From Vitis vinifera (taxonomy: Eukaryota; Streptophyta; Magnoliopsida; Vitales; Vitaceae): 64,000 bases of DNA. Shown here piece by piece: positions 25,414 through 37,691 of this stretch. The notes below the pieces were generated by a model. It did not search any database. It was not told the DNA's origin and saw only the letters and a list, made by a program, of their open reading frames with translations. The stretch is taken from contig NC_081812.1 of assembly GCF_030704535.1 (NCBI RefSeq), positions 1,509,501 through 1,573,500 of the forward strand, written 5' to 3'. Made by a program: the position numbers and the translations under genes. Positions within the stretch are counted from its first letter, which is position 1. Every line of letters begins with the position of its first letter.

Positions 25414-28400
25414 ATGGATAACCATATCAATGAGAGGCTTCTGAATTCAGAAGCAGAAGGTACAAGTTTGAAAGAGAGGATTTGGGTAGAATCAAAGAAG
25501 TTGTGGAGGATTTCTTTTCCTTCTGTATTATTTAGAGTGACATCATTTGGAATGTTGGTTGTGTCACAGTCATTTATTGGTGAAATTAGTGCAGTTGACC
25601 TTGCTGCATATGCACTTATGCAAACCATCCTTGTACGTTTTGCGAATGGTGTTATGGTAAGCTCTGTTTATACTTTATAATCCTTTTCCTTGTAACATAA
25701 TCACAAGTCAGTAGCTTATTCTTTTGATTTCATTTTTTGCATGCTATTACAAGTAGCATCCTAGAACTTAAATACTGCTGGATAAGGCATCATGTTTTTT
25801 TTTTATATCGTTAATTATATGAATGGAATGATATATTTCACAAATAAGTGCCTCTATAAAGTTTGCTCTCATTCTATTTCCATTTTGTAAATTGAAGTTA
25901 GATTCCAAAATCTGTCTGAAATTTTATCTATTCTGTACTCTTCTAAATTATGCAAAGTATAATATGATCTTGTAGATGGCAAATAAGTCAGGGAATTTGA
26001 CAAAGGGAAATAAATTGAAACAATTTTGAGCAGAGCCTAAGATGTAGGGTCTTTAATCACCTTAATTAAGCCAATTCACTTAAATTTAAAGCTTCTAACC
26101 TCCTAAATTTTTATCATTGTTAAATTTAAAGTTGACTTTATAAAGAAAATTTGAACCCCATTTGACTGGTTTTGATCTCACTGCATTTAACATCTTATTA
26201 GAGGTAGCAAAATGAATTAAAAATGATATAATTTATAATTCCCAGAGCATTATGTGGATTAGGCGAACAATTCATTTATTTGTACTAGAAAATGGCCGGC
26301 CTGTATGCAAATCCTGTACTTTGAAACCTTAGGCACAATGATACTCTAAAGGATGTAGGTGAGAGAAAAACTTCCAATCTGAAGGATCTTAGTCTCTTTG
26401 ATCATCTTGAGGGGTCAGTTCTTTTGATGTGTAATCTTAGAGCCCTTAGAATTTCTAAGAAAGTGAAGTTAGAAGAGATCTTGTTGAGAGAGGAAGATGT
26501 TGGAGGCTAAATTCCCAAGTGAAATGGTTAAGGGAAGGGGATTGCAATTACAAGTTCCCAAGGGTTGCCAGTGGTAAAAATAAAAAAAGTTGATTAAGTT
26601 CATCCAGGTGGCACATGGGCTTGTGTCAATTGATTGACAATGTAACTTTGAGGGAATTTCAAGTTTTGCCTCCACCTTTATAAAGTAGGAATGTTAAGAA
26701 TTAGAGGATTATATGTTTAGGTTAGTGTTTCTTTGTTTACATGGATTCAAAAATGTGGTTGGAGTGCCTTTCTCCAAGAAGGAAATTTTTGATGTATTTT
26801 AGCTGTACAAGGAGAAAACTTTGGGTTCTACTGACTTTCCCTCAGCATCTTACCAACATTGTTGGTCAACTATGGGAAAGGAAATGCTGAAAGTATTTCT
26901 AGAATTTTATGATAGTGGAGTCAACAAAAAACCTCTTCTATTGGTATGAAAGATTTTAGACCCATTAGCTTGTACAATTTGTTCTTTTAATAACCATGTG
27001 CCATAATGTACACAACCACTTTCCTAAAAAATCTTTACTCCTCACTAAAATCTTCTCAAGGCTTAATTGGACTTTTCATTTTACCTTTCACATCTTATCC
27101 CCTTGTCATACGATCTCACTTTTGCTCCCTAACATCCACGCATAGCAAGTTCTATTGCATTCTTTTTTTTTGATGGGTAAGTTCTATTGGATTCTTTGAT
27201 TCCGAGATGCTACCTTTATTGTGATCTTGAAAGCTAAAAGCTAGAATTAGGATTCTGAATAATTCATTTCGGTTGATTTGATTGAGTTACAACCTATTTA
27301 TACAAGTTGTATGGTGAGGGGAAGAAAAATAGGCTAAGGAAATAGAAACAAATTCCTACAATTACTCTTAACTTTCTTATCTTACCATAAATATACAGAT
27401 TTAATTTGATTTTCTATTCAAATCCTATGCTTTTAGTCCATAATCAAATCAAAAGAAATATTTCATGCTTTCCAACACCTCCTCCTCGCGCTGGTGCATG
27501 GATGTTATGCATTCCTAGCTTGTCTATTAGAGGATTAAATATGATGTTTATGAGTCCTTTTGTGAAGACATCTGTTAGTTGCTATTTAGTAGACACAAAA
27601 GGAGTTACAATTTGCTTGGTCTCAATTTTCTCCTTTATGAAGTGTCTGCTCACCTCTACATGCTTAGTTATATCGTGTTGGATTGGATTGACCTAAAGAC
27701 TAAAAGAATGAGTTTAGAGGTTATGAATGCCCTCTACTCTGTCTTTGGAGGAAAAAAATGGTACACAGCAACTTGCAAATAAGACACCTGAAAACATCTT
27801 CTTACCACATTTTCCACTACTTAAAAAAGAAAGGAAGACAGTGAATCTGTTGGAGAAGCCTCAACCCAACCTCTTGCTTGGCACTTACCAGCATTGCAAA
27901 ACTAACTAATAACAAGCAACAGTGAATCCATAGACCTCCACAGCAGGTAAACCATTTCTAAGCAAAGCATGGTCCAAAAAATCCCATTACACATGGATGT
28001 ATGCTTTTTTGAAGTCAATTTTAGATGTCACTCTCTTCTTTCTGTAGTCTAATTTTTACCTTGACCAATTTTTATCTTTATTAACTATCTTAGTGCAAAC
28101 TATACAGTACCTTGATTTTTAATCCTGTCCCAGTTACTATGATACTTACCTTTGAGGTCTTGGAAAAAATATATATATTTTTTGATAGGTTGAGGTCTCG
28201 CATTCTTTTACTCAGTGTTCTGCTTTGGCTCCTTAAAGTTGGGAAGCAAATCAAGCAGGGTATTTTGACCATGAAACTCAACTCCATCGATTTATATTCA
28301 TATCAGTTTTCAACTTTTGCACAGGCATTTTAGTCTTGTAAGTACTTATAAAAAACATTTTGGTAATTGACTACAAAAAGCAAATATATTTAAATATATG

Positions 28401-31400
28401 TTCTAGGTTTGACTTACCTTTATTATATTACCTTTGTTTTTCCTTGGGCTAGAAACAGGTGTGGCCTGCATATGTATGGACCTGGTCCAACACATCTTCA
28501 GGCCTACTGGTGCAGCATTATCCTTAGCCTTAGCGTAGTCGAAGCCAATCAATGTAAAGTCTCAATATGCTAATCTTCCAGCTAGCCTAACCAATGTTCT
28601 ACCTTACCTTCAAGGTCAGCCTGAACTGTTACATGCAGTCACTTTATTTACTTGAACTTAGATGTCCACATATCTCTTACCTAGACTTGGTCCAATTACC
28701 TCAAAGTATGCATTGCAGCTCTATGGAGAGTTCTTACTTTCCGCTTTAAGTAATTCTTTCCAACCTTTTGCTCTACGTAAAGGCCTCTGTCTCGAAATCA
28801 CCAAAACCTGGAATATCAAACTCATACTTCCAAAATTCTGTCTAGCAATACAAATGAGTTGCTATTAAAATTGGTGAATAGGATGTACTTTACTAACAAA
28901 AGTTGGCTATTTGGCCATTGTTTCGGTGTCATTGGTGAGGACACTAAATGGAAAACATGCGTAAAAGGGTTCCAATAGAATTGGGAACACTAGCAAGGTA
29001 ACCTTACCCAACAAAGTACGTTTGGGAAAAACTTATAGAAAAGGTTATATTTAGTTCCATGTCATTTAATTGGTGCTTCATTAATAGTTAACATGGAATT
29101 GTTCACAAAGCAAGTAAAAGTTCTCATGTCATACTCATCACCATCCCAATCACCACTTCCTCCCATGCAAAAAGAGCCTCCATGAATGCAGGTTAGGATA
29201 ATCTCTTTCTAAGAATTGGTGTATAGGAAAAGTAAATCACTCAAACCCCATATACCTCTCCTTTTCAGTTGTTTATAGTACCCTGCACAACCACCAATCT
29301 AGTTCAACAAAAGGAAAGAAAGAGAAGAAGTGAAACTGAAAACCTTTATTGCCTCTAATCCTAATTATATGAAGCCGTATGTCTACTGGAAAGGAGGAGA
29401 TGAGCAAAAGAACGATACTCCAGCTCACCATGTTCCATGATCTTGACGAGGACTGTGGCAGCATGCCACTTAATTTTGTTCACCAAAGAACCATCTTGTA
29501 GAATTGTTGAAAAAACAGATTTATTTTTCCTTTTCTTTCCCTTTTTTTCTTTTCCTTTCTCTCAGCCTTATTGAATTTATGAGAATGTCTTTATTTGCTA
29601 TCTTCTAAAATATAACATAGACTAACAATTAGCTTATGAATACACATCAGAATAAAATTCCTACCTGTTTGTTTTGCCTGTTGCAGCTAGGCTTATCAAG
29701 TGCAACCGAAACTCTTTGTGGGCAAGCATTCGGAGCAAAGCAATACCACATGATGGGTATCTACTTGCAGCGTTCATGGATTATTAACATTGTTGTTGCA
29801 ACAGTTATGACCCTTGTGTTCATCTTTGCAACACCCATATTTAGATTACTTGGCCAAGAAGAGGAAATAGCAGCAGCATGTGAAAAATATTCTCTATGGT
29901 TCCTTCCCTATATCTACTATCTTCTTTTTTCCAGGAGCATCCAAATGTATTTACAAGCTCAGCTCAAGAATACAGTTATTGGATGGTTGTCTGCTTCCAC
30001 ATTTGTGATTCATGTGTTATTGTCCTGGATCTTTGTGAGCAAACTGCACTTAGGGACTAATGGAGCAATGGGTGCATTGACCATATCTACTTGGTTAATG
30101 GTCATTGGAATGTTCGTGTATGTCTTCGGAGGTTGGTGCCCTCAAACATGGAAAGGATTCACTATGGCTGCCTTCAGTGACCTAGTGCCCGTAATAAAGC
30201 TCTCAGTGTCTTCTGGCGTGATGCTTTGGTAACTCCTGCCCAACAAATATTTATTTGAATTGCCAAATTCTTTTTTCTTTTTTCAATAACTTCTCTTGGT
30301 ATATCTATTATTTGTTTTCCTGTACAGGGGATTAGTCTTAAGGAAATACATTCATCTGATAATGATTTCAAGTAAATCCAATGAACTAATGAGACTACAT
30401 AGATATAAAAGTCTACTGAAGCCACATTAAAACAGATACCAAATATGGAAATTTATATTTGCCTTCCACCTTTTACGAACTAGTGATTCGTGTAATCTAG
30501 ATCCAGAAATATATGGGGTATTTTAATGACTGAACTCAGACATATGCCTGTTCAAAAGAAATTCCTTATTACCTAAGCAAATTTGGTACAGTGAGAGATT
30601 TGAATGACCAATCCGAGGAAGTATCTTAGGTGGCCCAAGTTTCTTTCTCTTTTTTGTTGTTGTTGTTGTTTTTTTTTTTTTTTTTTCTTTCTAAATCTCA
30701 AAGGGCTATTTATTTCATTGACAAGGAAATGTCAGTTGCATCATTTCCAGCTAACATAAAGTCATCAACACACAATCCAGACTATAATTGCACCACGTTT
30801 TTGCTTGATTAGAACAGTGACCTGGCTTTAGCTAAATCTAAACCTAGTCACAGCTCCATTAAACCTCTGAACCATGTTTTTCAAGATTGCTTGAGGCTAT
30901 ACCAAGCTTTCTTTAAATGGAAACTAGAGCAAAGGTTTCCTGATAGTCCATGCTTGAAATTTGTGCAAATTCTTTGTGTGGGAGTTTTGCTTTGCAACAC
31001 TCTCAATTATACTATTTAACTTGTGTTTATTGTTAAATAACCATTTGCAACCCATAGCACTTCCTTCGTTGGAAAACCAACTGACTTCCATGTTCCACTT
31101 GTTACAAGGGCAATCATCCCTTCATGCATTGCCTTCCTCCAATGGGATAATGACAAAGATTCTGAAATAGTCCGAGGAAATGATTGATAACATACTAGAA
31201 GAAACAATATTTAGGAGACAGGAAGTTTGGTGATATGATATCAGAAATAGGTTGTTGGCATACGAAAGCACCCCCTTATGAAGGTTAATGGGAAGATCAA
31301 CATCGGTACCAAGAATAGCACTGGTAGTTGTTTTTTAATGAACTGAAAAATCACACACATAAAGGTCATGGCTTTGACACAAGAAGGAGGAAACTAAAGT

Positions 31401-33774
31401 TATATAACCCTTGTAATAAATTAAACAAAAGCAGAAGTAAGACTAGAGGACTATATAGGTGTAATGATTGCAACTCATTGTCTCATATCCCATGCTGTTG
31501 ATGAAAGAAAATGAGTTCTGTGGTAGCTTCCGTAAAAATGCTGAATAAGCCAATTGAATTGTCTTTGAAATGAGAGGACTTATACATGGGCACTAATACG
31601 CCTGTGTAAAATTCAGATGTATTTATGTATATCCACACACGCAAATGAATGCACACACATAATTGACTGAAGTCATAAACCCAATATATGTTCTTAGAAC
31701 CAAAGCACATAGGAACAAATCCTAACACTAAAAGATACCCATATATAGCTGAATAATACAAAATGAACTATAGATATCATAGCTCAGTGTGATCAATCCC
31801 AGATGTCTAATAGTTGGGTGCAAAGTTCATAATATCATAAAAAAGTTGACTTAGGTTTGGCTAAAATAAATTAAAATCCCTAGTGGGTTCTATTTCAATT
31901 TTCAATGGATTCACTGAAGCGTGCGAAAGCTATGCAAGAGACATTCAACTGTTTACACTTACTGGGAAGTTTGATTGATCCTCAATATTTTCTAAAAGAA
32001 ACTTTCCATTCATCTGTAGTGCTATCACATTCTTAATACATGTTCGTTAACGCTAGAGCATCACATCCTAATTCAATTTTTTATTTTCTTTAACAGCTTA
32101 GAGTTATGGTACTATTGTATTGTGCTCTTAGTGGCTGGATATCTGAAAAATGCAACAGTTGCCATATCCGCCTTCTCTATTTGGTGAGATTTTATCACAT
32201 TTTTTTGTTTTAATTATGCTTGCACGTCGCTTTACTAAACCAATGCTTTTAATTTTACGACTTTGCAGTCTCAACATTAATTTTTGGGTATTGATGATAT
32301 TCCTTGGCTTATTTGGTGGTGCAAGGTATGGCCTTTATTGGCAGAACCAATCTCCTCCTTTCTCTCTAATGATGGATCCACTTATTTCCTTTTAAAACAA
32401 ATTTGTTTGTTTTTATTTGTGTAGTGTGCGGGTATCAAATGAGCTGGGAAAGGGAAATGCTGAAGCTGCAAAATTTGCTGTTAACGTTGTCGTAATTACT
32501 GGAGTTCTTATTGGATTAGTTTTCTGGATTTTGTGTTTGATCTTTGGTCGTGATATTGCGTATTTGTTTACAAGCGATGAAGAAGTAGCAGAAACTGTTA
32601 CAAGTCTCTCTGTCCTCCTCGCTTTCTCACTGTTGCTTAGTAGTGTTCAGCCTGTACTCTCAGGCAAGTGCATTCTTTGTGCTATGATGACATTAGTTAT
32701 TGTTTACACATTGTTTATACACATAATAGAGCTACTATAAATCTTCATCTCAATACATAAGTAATCGGCAAACATTTAACATATATAACTATTTTTCCTA
32801 AAGTATTTTTTTTAATCTTTATATTTTTCTCAACAGGGGTGGCTATAGGTGCTGGTTGGCAAGGTGTGGTCGCTTATGTCAATCTTGCATGCTACTACAT
32901 TATTGGAGTTCCATTGGGAGTTTTGCTTGCTTATGCATTTGATCTTTCTGTTAGGGTAAGAAGCCAAATGTCTGAATGGAGAACTTTTGAACTTTACATT
33001 CCAGAGCATTAACATATTATATATCACATTTGGTGATTTGGCAATAAGAAGTTTAAATCTTCAGTCCCATTCAAAGAAATCTAATCTATGAACTAGGATC
33101 TGCATCTTACCTGGTTTAATATTGTTAAACAATCGTTGGGACATTAGTTCCTACATCAAGCATATTAGCATGGCATACATCATTGGCCTCTTGCACAAAT
33201 TTTTAAGCTTTTGGGTCAAATTAGTAGTTTAACAAGGTACAAAAGCTTTGATTAGCTGGTGGTCTCCAGTTTGACTCTATCTATTTATTTATGATCCGTG
33301 ATCTATGATTTAGCTATCCATATATGGGTAGGTGCTGATGCATCATGAGGATGGGATGATAAGTTTGTAGGGCTTGTATGCTTCTTCCTTTCACATTTTT
33401 TGGTATTTATACAGAATTTTTTCTTGGGTTTTACAGGGTATGTGGATTGGACTGATGGGTGGATTGATAATGCAAACACTTGCACTTATCTATATCACAT
33501 GCAGAACTGATTGGAGTGAGCAGGTAGATAAAAGAGACAATTTAATTGTATAGTAAAGATGCAATTATAGAACCAGTGAACCAATGTTTGTCATTTGCCT
33601 TTATGGTTTTGATTAAATGTAGAAGAATATAATTTTTCTAGTAATTGAAGGGCCATGTACTCTTTAATAACAAATAGTGGCTTCTTCTTACAGGTTAAGA
33701 AGGCTTCCGAACGTATCAATAGGTGGTCCATGAACTCTTCTCAGGAATCCAACCAGAGCTCTTCCCAAGCTTGA
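25414..33774 (+). CDS. MATE-family transporter (DETOXIFICATION-like), copy B, intact
   Basis: Predicted multidrug and toxic compound extrusion antiporter, expected to have 12 membrane helices in the plasma or vacuolar membrane and to exchange protons for organic solutes. Exons: 25414-25656, 29687-30228, 32097-32183, 32269-32325, 32425-32663, 32837-32955, 33437-33523, 33694-33774; total 1455 nt, 484 aa, no stops. The N-terminus MDNHINERLLNSEAEG is followed by IWVESKKLWRISFPS, the usual entry to helix 1. [20 protein letters not shown] is the family signature. QAQLKNTVIGWLSA and [16 protein letters not shown] mark the second MatE half. The 484-aa length is typical. The clade looks like Arabidopsis DTX21-28; substrate unknown. 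Start: first in-frame ATG, three codons after the upstream TTG frame. Intron 5 uses a GC donor (32664-32665). Confidence 0.93.
26755..26990 (+). mobile_element. L1-type LINE reverse-transcriptase scrap in copy B intron 1
   Basis: Plus-strand translation gives VPFSKKEIFDVF, then STDFPSASYQHCW and MKDFRPISLYN. These correspond to the PGPDGF…CW and FRPISL blocks that open the reverse transcriptase of plant L1 elements. Reading frame and catalytic part are lost. Confidence 0.6.
27195..27705 (-). mobile_element. copia 3' end (RNase H tail plus LTR) in copy B intron 1
   Basis: On the minus strand 27705-27475 reads HDITKHVEVSRHFIKEKIE … QLTDVFTKGL … KLGMHNIHAP, the very end of copia RNase H with one stop. 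A purine tract and TGTTGGAAAGCATG then open a probable 3' LTR running left to about 27195. Direct near-copies of 'agttctattg' at about 27151 and 27184 flank the left side. Everything upstream of the RNase H tail is missing. Confidence 0.7.
27880..28080 (-). mobile_element. LINE reverse-transcriptase scrap, antisense
   Basis: Minus-strand translation contains KIDFKKAYIHV*WDFLDHALL, matching the catalytic-region block (L/V)DFxKAYDxVxWDFL of plant L1 reverse transcriptase, with the aspartate replaced and one stop. A short dead fragment in intron 1 of copy B. Confidence 0.6.
28081..29686. other. remainder of copy B intron 1
   Basis: No recognisable element. Pyrimidine-rich runs near 29520-29570. 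Intron 1 ends at 29686 with a standard AG. Confidence 0.5.
30640..31215 (-). mobile_element. copia reverse-transcriptase remnant in copy B intron 2
   Basis: On the minus strand, scattered frames give EEGNA*RDDC, MGCKWLFNNKHKLN (from GCKWVF), then SLV*PQAILKNMV (from YGLKQSPRAW) and a decayed catalytic box. A homologous remnant, also antisense to its host gene, sits in the same intron of copy C (about 46470-47190). The insertion is therefore probably older than the gene duplication. Confidence 0.65.
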
Positions 33775-34564
33775 AGAGAACGAATTTTGTTAACTGGGTA
33801 AACATTGTAGGCCTATTTCTTAATGGCTTTAGGAAAACTGGTAGTTCAACATGGTATTGGAGCTATGACTAACTTGAAGTCTCAAGTTCAAGTCTCTCCT
33901 ACAATTGATTTGTCTCTCCATGTGCAGGTCCATTTCCAATCAGACAATATCACGACTTTCTCCTCAGAATATGGAGGAAGAAGAAATGGATCAAATGAGG
34001 AGATTCTTGCGTTTAGGAATAAAAGTAGAAGCGGAACCAACAACTATTGCTGTGGAATTGAACTTTGCATGTCAGAATTGTATTTTAAAAATGCATTTCT
34101 TGTTTAAAAATGATAATTTTGTCACTTTTAAATTATCATTTTTTAAAAATATAATTAAATAAAAATTTTGCTTTTCGTATTGTATTTGAGGAAAAGTATG
34201 GGTCTTGGAGTTTCTCCTGTTTGGAAGTGTGCAATCCAAGCATTCTTAAAGATCATGTTTGACCTTCAAACATTGCTTTCAATCTATTATTTAAGAAGCT
34301 CTCTTGGATTAACTTCAATGAAGTTTGCATATTAGCTTGTATGTAGGGAATGTGACTTAAGTTTTGGTTTGATATCGATATTTCTATGTTTTTGTTTGAT
34401 AGCTTTTAATATCTAATTAAGGCCTAGTTATATGGTGACCACTAAGAGGGGCATACGAAAAAGAATTTTCGTGTTTAGAAAGGGAACATAAGAGGCAAAG
34501 TCTAAAAAAAAAAAAGTGATAAGAACGTTACAACATTTGTATTCACAAGTGATGAAGTTTTGGT
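33775..34564. other. copy B 3' flank
   Basis: No gene. Around 33823-33950 the text 'caacatggtattggagctat' then 'tcaagttcaagtctctcc' resembles a tRNA-like or primer-site-bearing repeat, without borders. 34103-34145 forms a hairpin: 'aaaaatgataattt' is followed eight bases later by its exact complement. Confidence 0.45.
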
Positions 34565-34925
34565 ACTCTCATATGAGTGCTTGCATGTAGGTGGCCAAGG
34601 AGTCGAGTGGATTGTAGATGGTACTACTGCTTTTTACTGTTTTCTAATTATAGAGCTAGAGATTTTGGCACGGTTAAGATGAGAAGTTCTAGTCACTCTA
34701 AGATTGTGGACATGAGAGATATGTGTCTTGAGATCAATGTTGCATGTAGGTTGGCACTAAGGGACATGAGGCATGTACCAGATTTGCGCCTTAATTTGAT
34801 ATTTGGTTTTGCACTAAGTAAGGGCTCATTGATTGCTGCTAAAGGGAATGTATGCTAGACTTTTTATAAGACCCAAGGAAAAGTGTGTAAGGATGAATTG
34901 TATGCTGCAAATGGTGCCTCATTGA
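34565..34925 (+). mobile_element. copia protease-region scrap
   Basis: Plus strand reads VEWIVDGTTAF (decayed WIVDSGAS), then in another frame DFGTVKMRSSSHSKIVDMRD and LRDMRHVPDLRLNLI. This is the protease core and linker of a Ty1/copia polyprotein. No LTR, integrase or RT is attached. It is directly followed by a SINE. Confidence 0.7.
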
Positions 34926-34927
34926 AT

Positions 34928-35103
34928 TTTTTTTTTTTTTTGATAACCTTGGATGTCCGGGCCAACTTACGAGCATTTCGATTAATCCCACGGGGTCCTG
35001 AAGTTAACGACTGGGTAAAACCTCCAATGACCTTGAGAGGACTCGAACTGATGACCATTGGGGAGCAAACCTAAGATCGGACCAATTGAGTTACCCCTTA
35101 GGG
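34928..35103 (-). mobile_element. Au-type SINE
   Basis: Minus strand from about 35103: GTAACTCAATTGG (A-box region), 'cccaatggtcatcagttcga' with B-box GTTCGAGTCC, then 'aggttttacccagtcgttaa', 'ggaccccgtgggattaatcg', 'ggcccggacatcc' and an A tail of about 14. This order is that of the angiosperm Au SINE family: tRNA-derived head, conserved body, short tail. Length about 175 bp. A clear target-site duplication was not resolved. It lies in a decayed copia scrap. Confidence 0.85.
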
Positions 35104-36395
35104 TTTTCAATTATGACATAAGAAGGGATTGCAATTTTTGGCAAGGAAGCCCTTAATCCCCTTGGCAAAAAATGGATCTTTATCTCTATGCCATTATTAT
35201 TAGAGAGTTTTTTTTTTTTTTCTTCAATAGTAGCTCTACAAGAAAGTTTGAAAAGTTGGAGCTTAGCTTAGATATTTTAGCCTCATGGATGTGGAAACTC
35301 TGAAAGGAAATATATACATTGATGATGCTACTAGAAACATATGGGTTCCATGCCATGGTTGAGTTCAAATGATCAAGCCTCTTAGCTTTTTCAGTAGTCC
35401 CATGCCATGGTTGAAAGAGAGAGTAGGATAAAGGTGAAATATCTAAGATAAAAACTGACTCTATCTGACACCTCCAATCCACCTCATTCAATAAAATAAA
35501 TGAGAGAGAATCAAAATGTGGTACTCATTCAATTTCTTAACATTCATAATTTCATATCTCTGCATCATTCTAACAAAGAAAAAAAAGCTGTTGGAGAATC
35601 AAACTTAATTGAAATAAAGTGTACCTCAAAGTTACAGGACTTCTCCCTACTCTCCACTGACCCTCTGTGCAACCTTGGATTTTGTTCCTGATTCTGCCTC
35701 TAAACAAATGATGAAGGGAAAACATGGGGAAATGGTGGGGAAGAAGAGGTAGATGGCTGATGTTGACATGATTTTAATATATTTCATGGATGGTTACGAC
35801 TGTCCTTCCTCTCTCTGTTTGGTGTAGAGTGGCAGCTACAACCACCCACAAATGCACATGCTTCAACCCTCCATCTTTTTGGGTTTTTATTATTATTATT
35901 TTTCTAATTAAATATGGCATTAAACCAAAAAAGTTATCGGGATATGAAATCATTAGACCGAAAAAGTTATCAGGTTATAAGTTCAAGGTTGTTGATTATG
36001 GAACCAATTGTCTTCAATTTGTAATAATGTCATTTATATTAAAAAAAAATTATAAAAAATAAAATTAATATTTTACTTCGATATTAAATAATTTGGTTTG
36101 GTGGTAAAGAAAAAGATATTAAGAAAAAAATGGAAAAATATTTATATGTTTTTCAAGCTATTTTCCTTCAAAGATATTTGATGAAAATGTTAAAAGAGTG
36201 TGTTATTTAATTTATTTTTCTTTAATATTTTTCATGAAAAATTGAATAGGAGAAAAATATATATTTTTCTCTTAACATACAAAGATTATATTTGGTTCTC
36301 GAAAAATTTAATATTTTTGAAAGGTTTTGTCACCTTTGCTTACACTTAAAAAGTTTGTATTAATGAATTTTTTGTTCTTAAAAAAATTCACATAC
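35104..36395. other. AT-rich spacer
   Basis: No gene. Poly-T at about 35207-35222 and AT-rich low-complexity sequence from 35880. 36310-36390 ('cacctttgcttacacttaaa') has a counterpart at 42095-42150. Confidence 0.5.
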
Positions 36396-36939
36396 AAAGG
36401 TTATGTTTGGTTGTAGGAAAATTTGAAGAAAGATATGAAAAAAAAAGTGGTGAAAATAGAAAATAGAAAAACAAGGAAAATGTAAAAACACAAAATAATG
36501 GATTTAAAGTTAATAAATTATTTTTATATATTTATTCAAATATTTCATTTATTTTCTCTCTTCGATACAAAGATTAAATAACTTAAAAATATATAAATTT
36601 TCAACTAATTTTAATTATATTTTTTTAGTAAAATAAATTTTAAAAAAATCATTTTTCTTTAATAATTTTTTTCTTAATACTTTCTTAAAACTAAACATAA
36701 TATAATAGAACATATATTATTCATTGACTAGAAATTACCTTTTAAATCAACGCATTTAGAATTTTAGAGAAAAGTTAAATAAGTGAAATAAGTTCGAAGT
36801 AGGATATGAAGATGAGTTATCGACTTTAAATTTTATTTGTATTTGTATTTTTTATTTTTCCTTTCATTCTATTTTCTTATCTTTATCTTCTTTCCCTCAC
36901 ATTTTCCCTCAAAATTTTCAGGAACCAATCATAGCCTTA
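36396..36939. mobile_element. putative MITE with about 30-bp terminal inverted repeats
   Basis: The left end 'aaaggttatgtttggttgta' then 'ggaaaatttga' faces the right end which, on the minus strand, reads 'aaggctatgattggttcctg' then 'aaaattttga'. About 544 bp, non-coding. Part of the interior resembles 42165-42240, which weakens the case for a clean single insertion. Confidence 0.4.
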
Positions 36940-37097
36940 GATTTAATTATATCGGGACTAAGTTAATACCTTCCAAACTGTCAATCATATACATTGCTCA
37001 ACCTTTGAAAGAAATGAGATAGCAGGTCAAGTGGGCTAGTCCAGCCCGCCCCAGCCTATCAGCCCTCTGGATGACAACCACGCCAAGCGGGGCCTAA
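36940..37097 (+). repeat. left part of a duplicated non-coding block (block 1)
   Basis: 'ttaataccttccaaactgtc' and 'aaagaaatgagat' are echoed at 42385-42440. Continues, after the chromovirus-derived element, at 39912-40140, which matches 42850-43075. The duplicated unit predates the element that splits it. Confidence 0.6.
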
Positions 37098-37680
37098 TGT
37101 CACGGACTTAGTCGTTCACTAAGCTCGTGCGGCACTTAGGCAAGTCAAGACGCTTGATCTTGCTAAGTCAGCCTTGATCCCCAATGCTTAGCTTGCTTGG
37201 CTAAGACACTCGCGACTCGAAAGCTTAAGAGCTTAGTAGGCAACTCTTTAAAGAATGGAAGCTTTATTATCTCAAGAAAGCCTTTACAAGTGCTTGGATG
37301 CTCACTTACTTGGTGCCTTGGCCAAATGAGGCCCTCACCTATTTATAGGCACCAATGGAACTCTCTAGAACCTTGGAGGGTTCCTTACAATTCATGAATA
37401 TTCTAGAATGTCCTACACTATTCTAGAATATTCAAGAGACTTCTAGAATGTCCTACACTATTCTAGAATATTCAAGAGACTTCTAGATTTCTCTAGAAAG
37501 CTTTGGACCCTTCTCATGCCTTCTACCATAGTGTAGAGTTGTGTGGACTTCTCTACGCATTTCTAGAACCTTCCACACTCTTCCCACTAGTGGCTAAGTG
37601 TGGATGTCTCCAAGGGTCTCTAGAAGCTTCTCACCTCCTATATAAGCCATGGGGAGGGTCATTTGAAGCATCTTGTGACA
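37098..37680 (-). repeat. 3' LTR, carrying a duplicated heat-shock-element unit
   Basis: 583 bp. Identical in plan to the other LTR except that 37441-37480 repeats 37401-37440. On the minus strand, a TATA box CTATAAATAGG lies at about 37338-37348, downstream of the heat-shock-element cluster, so U3, R and U5 run from right to left. Confidence 0.92.
37391..37573. promoter_or_regulatory. phased heat-shock-element array in the LTR
   Basis: Perfect four-unit HSE at 37391-37408: TTCatGAAtaTTCtaGAA. A six-unit run at 37421-37448: TTC-GAA-TTC-GAg-TTC-GAA, each 5 bp apart. The duplicated unit continues at 37461-37486, and a three-unit site lies at 37561-37573 (TTCtaGAAccTTC). These are canonical heat-shock transcription factor sites. 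They lie 45-230 bp upstream of the element's TATA box on the minus strand. Confidence 0.8.
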
Positions 37681-37691
37681 CTCTCCCCCAC
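37681..37691 (-). other. polypurine tract
   Basis: Minus strand GGTGGGGGAGAG directly before the 3' LTR; primes plus-strand synthesis in LTR elements. Confidence 0.8.

Noticed and set aside
34883..35074. Overlapping open frames on both strands
   Set aside because: Lie in the Au-type SINE and its A tail.
35040..35103. tRNA gene
   Set aside because: A- and B-box words are present but no cloverleaf or acceptor pairing; body and tail are those of an Au SINE.
37401..37480. CRISPR-like direct repeat
   Set aside because: Only two adjacent units without spacers, in a eukaryotic LTR.
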